This document shows positions 6,618-9,816 of a DNA stretch of 9,816 nt, piece after piece. The notes beneath the pieces were generated by a model. That model saw nothing but the letters and a program-made list of their open reading frames with translations, was not told the DNA's origin and searched no databases. The position numbers were made by a program, and so were the translations under genes. This stretch comes from an uncultured Collinsella sp. (GTDB lineage Bacteria > Actinomycetota > Coriobacteriia > Coriobacteriales > Coriobacteriaceae): positions 1-9,816 of the forward strand of contig CAADTZ010000033.1 in the NCBI GenBank assembly GCA_900752015.1, given 5' to 3'. Position 1 is the first letter of the stretch. Each line of letters opens with the position of its first letter.

Positions 6618-7340
6618 TTGTCCGACATCCGATATAAACGCGTGCTTCTTAAGCTTTCCGGCGAAGCGCTGATGGGCGACGGCCAATATGGCATCGACCC
6701 CAAGGTTACCGACCATCTTGCCAAGCAGGTCAAGGAGCTGCTCGCCGTTGGCCATGAGGTCGGCGTCGTTGTCGGCGGCGGCAATATTTTCCGCGGCATG
6801 GCCGGCGCTGCCGGTGGCATGGAGCGTGCTCAGGCCGACTACATGGGCATGCTGGCAACCGTTATGAACGCGCTCGCCCTGCAGGATGCCTTCGAGCATA
6901 ACGATGTTCCCTGCCGCGTGATGAGCGCTATCCAGATGAACGAGATCTGCGAGCCCTATATTCGCCGTCGCGCCATCAACCACCTTTCCAAGGGCAACGT
7001 CGTTATTTTTGCCGCCGGTTCGGGCAATCCGTACTTTACGACCGACACCGCCGCGGCTCTTCGTGCGTGCGAGATCGGCGCCGAGATTCTGATTAAAGCC
7101 ACCAAGGTTGACGGCATCTACGACAAGGATCCCGTCAAGTGCGCCGATGCCGTCCGTTTTGACAAGATTACCTATCACGAGGTTCTCGTCCGCGGTCTGC
7201 AGGTTATGGATTCCACGGCTACGGCACTGTGCCAGGATAACCGTATGCCGATTTTGGTCCTCAACATCGATGGCGAGGACACCGTCAAGCGCGCGCTTTC
7301 GGGTGAGCCCGTCGGCACGCTCGTCTATCAGGAGGATTAA
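6618..7340 (+). CDS. pyrH: UMP kinase
   Basis: 240 residues from a TTG start at 6618, supported by AAAGGAGGA at 6604-6612 (AGGAGG 6 bases away) and by a protein start that aligns with the family. UMP kinase makes UDP from UMP with ATP and is a cytosolic hexamer of the amino-acid-kinase fold, unrelated to eukaryotic UMP/CMP kinases. Visible motifs are KLSGEAL at residues 12-18, GGGNIFRG at 53-60 for phosphate binding, the TDTAAALRA stretch, KATKVDGIYDKDP in the nucleotide-binding part and MDSTATALC near the C-terminus. The strong ribosome site may offset the weak TTG. It is the first gene of the downstream operon, 2 bases before frr, whose Shine-Dalgarno lies in the end of pyrH. The family is often controlled allosterically by UTP and GTP; this cannot be judged here. 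Confidence 0.97.
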   Translation: MSDIRYKRVLLKLSGEALMGDGQYGIDPKVTDHLAKQVKELLAVGHEVGVVVGGGNIFRGMAGAAGGMERAQADYMGMLATVMNALALQDAFEHNDVPCRVMSAIQMNEICEPYIRRRAINHLSKGNVVIFAAGSGNPYFTTDTAAALRACEIGAEILIKATKVDGIYDKDPVKCADAVRFDKITYHEVLVRGLQVMDSTATALCQDNRMPILVLNIDGEDTVKRALSGEPVGTLVYQED

Positions 7341-7342
7341 GC

Positions 7343-7879
7343 ATGGCAGATAACATCACCGCCCATATGGACAAGTCGCTCGAGTCCCTCAAGCATAACT
7401 TCTCCAAGGTCCGTACCGGCCGCGCCAATGCCAACATTCTGTCCGACATCGCCGTCGATTATTACGGTGTTCCCACGCCGGTCACGCAGGTTGCCGCCGT
7501 CAAGACCCCCGAGGCCCACATGCTGCTCATCGAGCCGTGGGACAAGGCGCTCATCAACGCTATCGTCAAGGCCATCGGCGCTTCCGATTTGGGTATTACC
7601 CCCAACTCCGATGGCACCGTCGTTCGTCTGCCGTTCCCGGCTCCCACCGAGGAGCGCCGTCGCGAGCTCGTCAAGGAGTGCCGCGAGTACGCAGAGCAGG
7701 CCAAGGTGTCTATCCGTAACATCCGTCGTGACTTCAACAATAAGCTCGAGCGCGATGAGGAGCTCACCGAGGACGATGTCCGTCGCGAGCAGGCCAAGGT
7801 CCAGAAGCACACCGATGAGTATGTCGCCAAGGTCGAGGAGCTTCTGAAGGAAAAAGAAGCCGAGGTCATGGAGATCTAA
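7343..7879 (+). CDS. frr: Ribosome recycling factor
   Basis: 178 residues from ATG 7343, with AGGAGG at 7330-7335 (7 bases away) overlapping the end of pyrH. With EF-G the factor splits the post-termination ribosome into subunits. The two-domain, tRNA-shaped family is recognised by HNFSKVRTGRANANIL near the N-terminus, the YYGVPTPV stretch leading into the small domain, the LPFPAPTEERRRELVK stretch and the long C-terminal helix with VSIRNIRRD and the DDVRREQAKVQKHTDEYV region. Length is near the usual 185. The stop TAA is 1 base before the uppS GTG, so the two genes are probably translationally coupled. Confidence 0.98.
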   Translation: MADNITAHMDKSLESLKHNFSKVRTGRANANILSDIAVDYYGVPTPVTQVAAVKTPEAHMLLIEPWDKALINAIVKAIGASDLGITPNSDGTVVRLPFPAPTEERRRELVKECREYAEQAKVSIRNIRRDFNNKLERDEELTEDDVRREQAKVQKHTDEYVAKVEELLKEKEAEVMEI

Positions 7880-7880
7880 G

Positions 7881-8675
7881 GTGCAATACGACGAGCATAA
7901 ACTGGTCGAGTACTTTGCCGACGCCCCTGCGGGCGTCGGTTTTTCCGACCTTGACCTCAATAACATTCCGCACCATATCTCGTGCATCATGGACGGCAAC
8001 GGTCGTTGGGCTACGTCGCGCGGTCTTGCACGCACCGAGGGCCACAAGGCGGGTATTGTCTCCCTTCGCGAGATCATTACCGCCTGCGTGCGCCTGGGCG
8101 TCGACGTGCTTTCGGCCTATGCGTTTTCTACCGAAAATTGGAACCGCCCGCAGCATGAGGTCAACGTCTTGATGCATCTGTTTGCTAAGACGTTCATCGA
8201 CGAGCTGCCGCTTCTGAAGCGCGAAAACGTGCGTGTTGTCTTTTTGGGTGACATTTCCGCGCTGCCCAAGAAGACCCGCGACGTTTTTGAACGCGGTCTT
8301 GCCGAGTGCGCCGATCACACCGGTATGACGCTGGCGCTTGCCGTCAACTACGGCGCGCGTGCCGAGATTACCCGCGCTGTCCGTCAGATCGCATTCGACG
8401 CTGCCGCCGGTAAGATCGATCCTGCCGCAATTGATGACGACATGGTGGCTTCCCACCTCTATACCGCTGGCCTTCCCGATCCTGAGCTTGTGATTCGCAC
8501 TTCTGGTGAGCTGCGCCTTTCGAACTATCTGCTGTGGCAGGGGGCTTATTCCGAATTCTACGTCACCGATACCTATTGGCCCGACTTTGATCGTTGGGGC
8601 CTTGTCGACGCCATTTTGGCCTATCAGGGCCGTGACCGTAGGTTTGGTGGACTGAGCAAGACCGAGGAGGCTTAA
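7881..8675 (+). CDS. uppS: Isoprenyl transferase (undecaprenyl diphosphate synthase)
   Basis: 264 residues from GTG 7881; GGAG at 7870-7873 lies 7 bases upstream in the end of frr. No other start exists before the core, since the next ATG codes the Met just before the catalytic Asp. The enzyme adds isopentenyl units in cis to farnesyl diphosphate, giving the C55 carrier for peptidoglycan and other wall polymers. It acts at the inner face of the membrane. Motifs are IMDGNGRWA (catalytic Asp38), GHKAG at 54-58, AFSTENWNRP from 81, and RTSGELRLSN at 206-215 with the Arg and Glu that bind diphosphate and Mg. The first 28 residues are a variable tail, and its bases at 7918-7944 form a terminator-like hairpin (separate entry). 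A cis-decaprenyl or other chain length cannot be excluded from sequence alone. Confidence 0.95.
   Translation: MQYDEHKLVEYFADAPAGVGFSDLDLNNIPHHISCIMDGNGRWATSRGLARTEGHKAGIVSLREIITACVRLGVDVLSAYAFSTENWNRPQHEVNVLMHLFAKTFIDELPLLKRENVRVVFLGDISALPKKTRDVFERGLAECADHTGMTLALAVNYGARAEITRAVRQIAFDAAAGKIDPAAIDDDMVASHLYTAGLPDPELVIRTSGELRLSNYLLWQGAYSEFYVTDTYWPDFDRWGLVDAILAYQGRDRRFGGLSKTEEA
7918..7944 (+). terminator. Intrinsic-terminator-like hairpin inside uppS
   Basis: CCGACGCCC (7918-7926) pairs perfectly with GGGCGTCGG (7931-7939), a 9-bp stem with the 4-base loop CTGC, followed directly by five T (7940-7944). It lies 39 bases after the frr stop, where an operon terminator would be expected, yet it is inside uppS codons 13-22. 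These codons are in the variable N-terminal tail, so protein conservation does not explain the symmetry. A rival hairpin, GTCGG (7935-7939) with CCGAC (7945-7949), has the T-run as its loop. Active translation of uppS would be expected to hinder folding. Shape is certain; function is inferred. Confidence 0.65.
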
Positions 8676-8677
8676 TC

Positions 8678-9577
8678 GTGTCCGATCGTCCCAAGGCAAC
8701 TGCTCCCAAAGCGCCTGCGCGCAAAGCTGCCACTGCGGGAGCGCCTGCGGCGAAGAGCGGAACCGGTACGTGGCTGGCGGGCTTTATTACCCGTGCCGCC
8801 GCCGGTATCGTCTACGCCGTTGTCTTTATCCTGTGCCTGGTTTTGGGTATCGTGCCCACGGCCATCTTTGTTTCTGTCATGAGCGGTCTGTGCTGCTATG
8901 AGTTTTTCCGTATGACAAGGCTCGATGGCAAGATGGCTAACGAGCGCATGGGTATCGCTGCCGCCGTACTCTTTCCGCTGTCGGCGTTGGGCGATTCGAT
9001 GTTGCTGAATGCCCTGCTTTTTGCTCTGATGCTCGCTGTGGGCATTTGGTATGTCTGGTCGCCGCGTACCCGAATCTCTGATGTGGCCGTGACGCTCATG
9101 GGTCCCATTTACACTGGCTTTATGCTGTCGGCTATCGTGCTGCTGCGCGATGCCGTGCCCGGTTTTGCCGGCGCCCTGCTTTCGGTGGGCGTTTGCGCGT
9201 CCCTTTGGGTCTCCGATTCGTTTGCCTACATCGTGGGCAGCCGTATCGGCAAGCATAAGATGGTTCCCAAGATCTCTCCCAAAAAGAGCTGGGAGGGGTT
9301 TGTCGGCGGCATCCTGGGCTCGGTTTTGATTTGGCTCATCCTGTGGGCGACGCACCTCTACAAGCTCAGCCTGCCCTATGCGCTGCTGTGCGGCGTGGTC
9401 GTGTCCATTCTGGGCGTTATCGGCGACCTTATCGAGTCGCGCATCAAGCGCGGTGTGGGCGTCAAGGATTCCGGTAACCTTATCCCGGGCCACGGCGGCA
9501 TGCTCGATCGAAGCGATTCGCTTATCTTCGGCTGCATCACCGCGCAGCTGATGCTGATGATCGGAGGCGTGCTGTAA
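8678..9577 (+). CDS. cdsA: Phosphatidate cytidylyltransferase (CDP-diglyceride synthase)
   Basis: 299 residues from GTG 8678, with GAGGAGG at 8664-8670 (7 bases away) in the end of uppS. This integral membrane enzyme makes CDP-diacylglycerol from phosphatidate and CTP, the precursor of phosphatidylglycerol and related lipids. A basic, Ala/Pro/Lys-rich tail of about 30 residues is followed by several hydrophobic segments, seen near residues 33-62, 88-103, 107-122, 135-155, 160-175, 205-225 and 232-250. The C-terminal family signature runs from Ser254 to Asp280: SRIKR, then KDSGNLIPGHGG and DRSD. The position between DR and D is normally hydrophobic or Thr and is Ser279 here, while the acidic and Lys residues are kept. 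The family is secure. Its stop overlaps the dxr start by one base (TAATG). Confidence 0.96.
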   Translation: MSDRPKATAPKAPARKAATAGAPAAKSGTGTWLAGFITRAAAGIVYAVVFILCLVLGIVPTAIFVSVMSGLCCYEFFRMTRLDGKMANERMGIAAAVLFPLSALGDSMLLNALLFALMLAVGIWYVWSPRTRISDVAVTLMGPIYTGFMLSAIVLLRDAVPGFAGALLSVGVCASLWVSDSFAYIVGSRIGKHKMVPKISPKKSWEGFVGGILGSVLIWLILWATHLYKLSLPYALLCGVVVSILGVIGDLIESRIKRGVGVKDSGNLIPGHGGMLDRSDSLIFGCITAQLMLMIGGVL

Positions 9578-9816
9578 TGTCCTTCCAGACGACGTATGGC
9601 CCCGATGGACGTCTCCGTGTTGCCATCCTGGGCTGTACGGGCTCTATCGGCACTCAGGCGCTCGATGTGTGCCGCCAGCATGCCGATCTCCTGCAGGTGA
9701 CGGCGCTGTCCGTTAACTCCAGTACCTCCGAGCTCGTTGCCGCTGCCCGCGAGTTCTCGGTTCCGGCGGTTGCCGTGGCCGATGTCGCTCATGGCGATGA
9801 CGCCGTGCTGCAGGAG
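9577..9816 (+). CDS. dxr: 1-deoxy-D-xylulose-5-phosphate reductoisomerase, 3' partial
   Basis: ATG 9577 shares its A with the cdsA stop; the frame is open to the window end, showing 80 residues of a protein usually near 390. The enzyme turns DXP into MEP using NADPH and a divalent metal, the committed step of the MEP isoprenoid pathway. The N-terminal NADPH-binding motif is RVAILGCTGSIGTQALDV (residues 14-31); the common form has Ser where Cys20 stands. The stretch LSVNSSTSELV matches the usual region after the second strand. The order cdsA-dxr is the classical one, often followed by the rseP-type protease. The link to uppS is direct because its product ends in the precursors UppS uses. The catalytic domain lies beyond the window. 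Confidence 0.92.
   Translation, partial: MSFQTTYGPDGRLRVAILGCTGSIGTQALDVCRQHADLLQVTALSVNSSTSELVAAAREFSVPAVAVADVAHGDDAVLQE

Noticed and set aside
1..9816. CRISPR arrays, insertion sequences, tRNA genes, phage or defence islands
   Set aside because: No spaced repeats, transposase-like genes, terminal repeats or cloverleaf sequences were seen. The tyrosine recombinase has housekeeping neighbours and no attachment-site-like repeats, so it is read as Xer and not an integrase.

Overview
The window looks like a core chromosomal segment of a high-GC Gram-positive bacterium. The best guess is the class Coriobacteriia (Collinsella-like). This rests on gene order and sequence style, not on a database search. 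A comM-dprA pair leading towards xerC and the rpsB block is typical of Actinobacteria. An adjacent trmFO-xerC pair, and rpsB-tsf-pyrH-frr-uppS-cdsA-dxr in that order, resemble Bacillota, and Coriobacteriia combine such traits. All eleven genes lie on the + strand. No mobile element, CRISPR array, tRNA or rRNA was seen, and no stretch over 300 bases lacks a gene.

Layout. Positions 1-4631 hold four tightly packed genes: comM (5' end outside the window), dprA, trmFO and xerC. They cover recombination of incoming DNA (ComM, DprA), tRNA m5U54 methylation (TrmFO) and chromosome dimer resolution (XerC). xerC has a full-length reading frame but no ATG, GTG or TTG where its start should be. Positions 4632-4855 are a 224-base regulatory gap with a good sigma-70-type promoter and a foldable leader for rpsB. 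rpsB (ribosomal protein S2) and tsf (EF-Ts) follow, ending at a strong intrinsic terminator (6523-6557).

A second promoter at about 6582 then appears to drive pyrH (UMP kinase), frr (ribosome recycling factor), uppS (undecaprenyl diphosphate synthase), cdsA (CDP-diacylglycerol synthase) and dxr (MEP-pathway reductoisomerase, cut by the window end). Spacings here are -1 to +2 bases, so this is an operon joining nucleotide supply and ribosome recycling to isoprenoid, cell-wall carrier and phospholipid synthesis. Dxr feeds isoprenoid precursors to UppS, and CdsA makes the lipid head-group donor.

I found no novel multi-gene system; the gene content is housekeeping. The most interesting signals are at the regulatory scale. 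One is a textbook intrinsic terminator (9-bp perfect stem, 4-base loop, five T) lying inside the uppS coding region 37 bases after its start. Another is the missing conventional start codon of xerC. The others are a structured rpsB leader and a perfect inverted repeat inside the pyrH promoter region.
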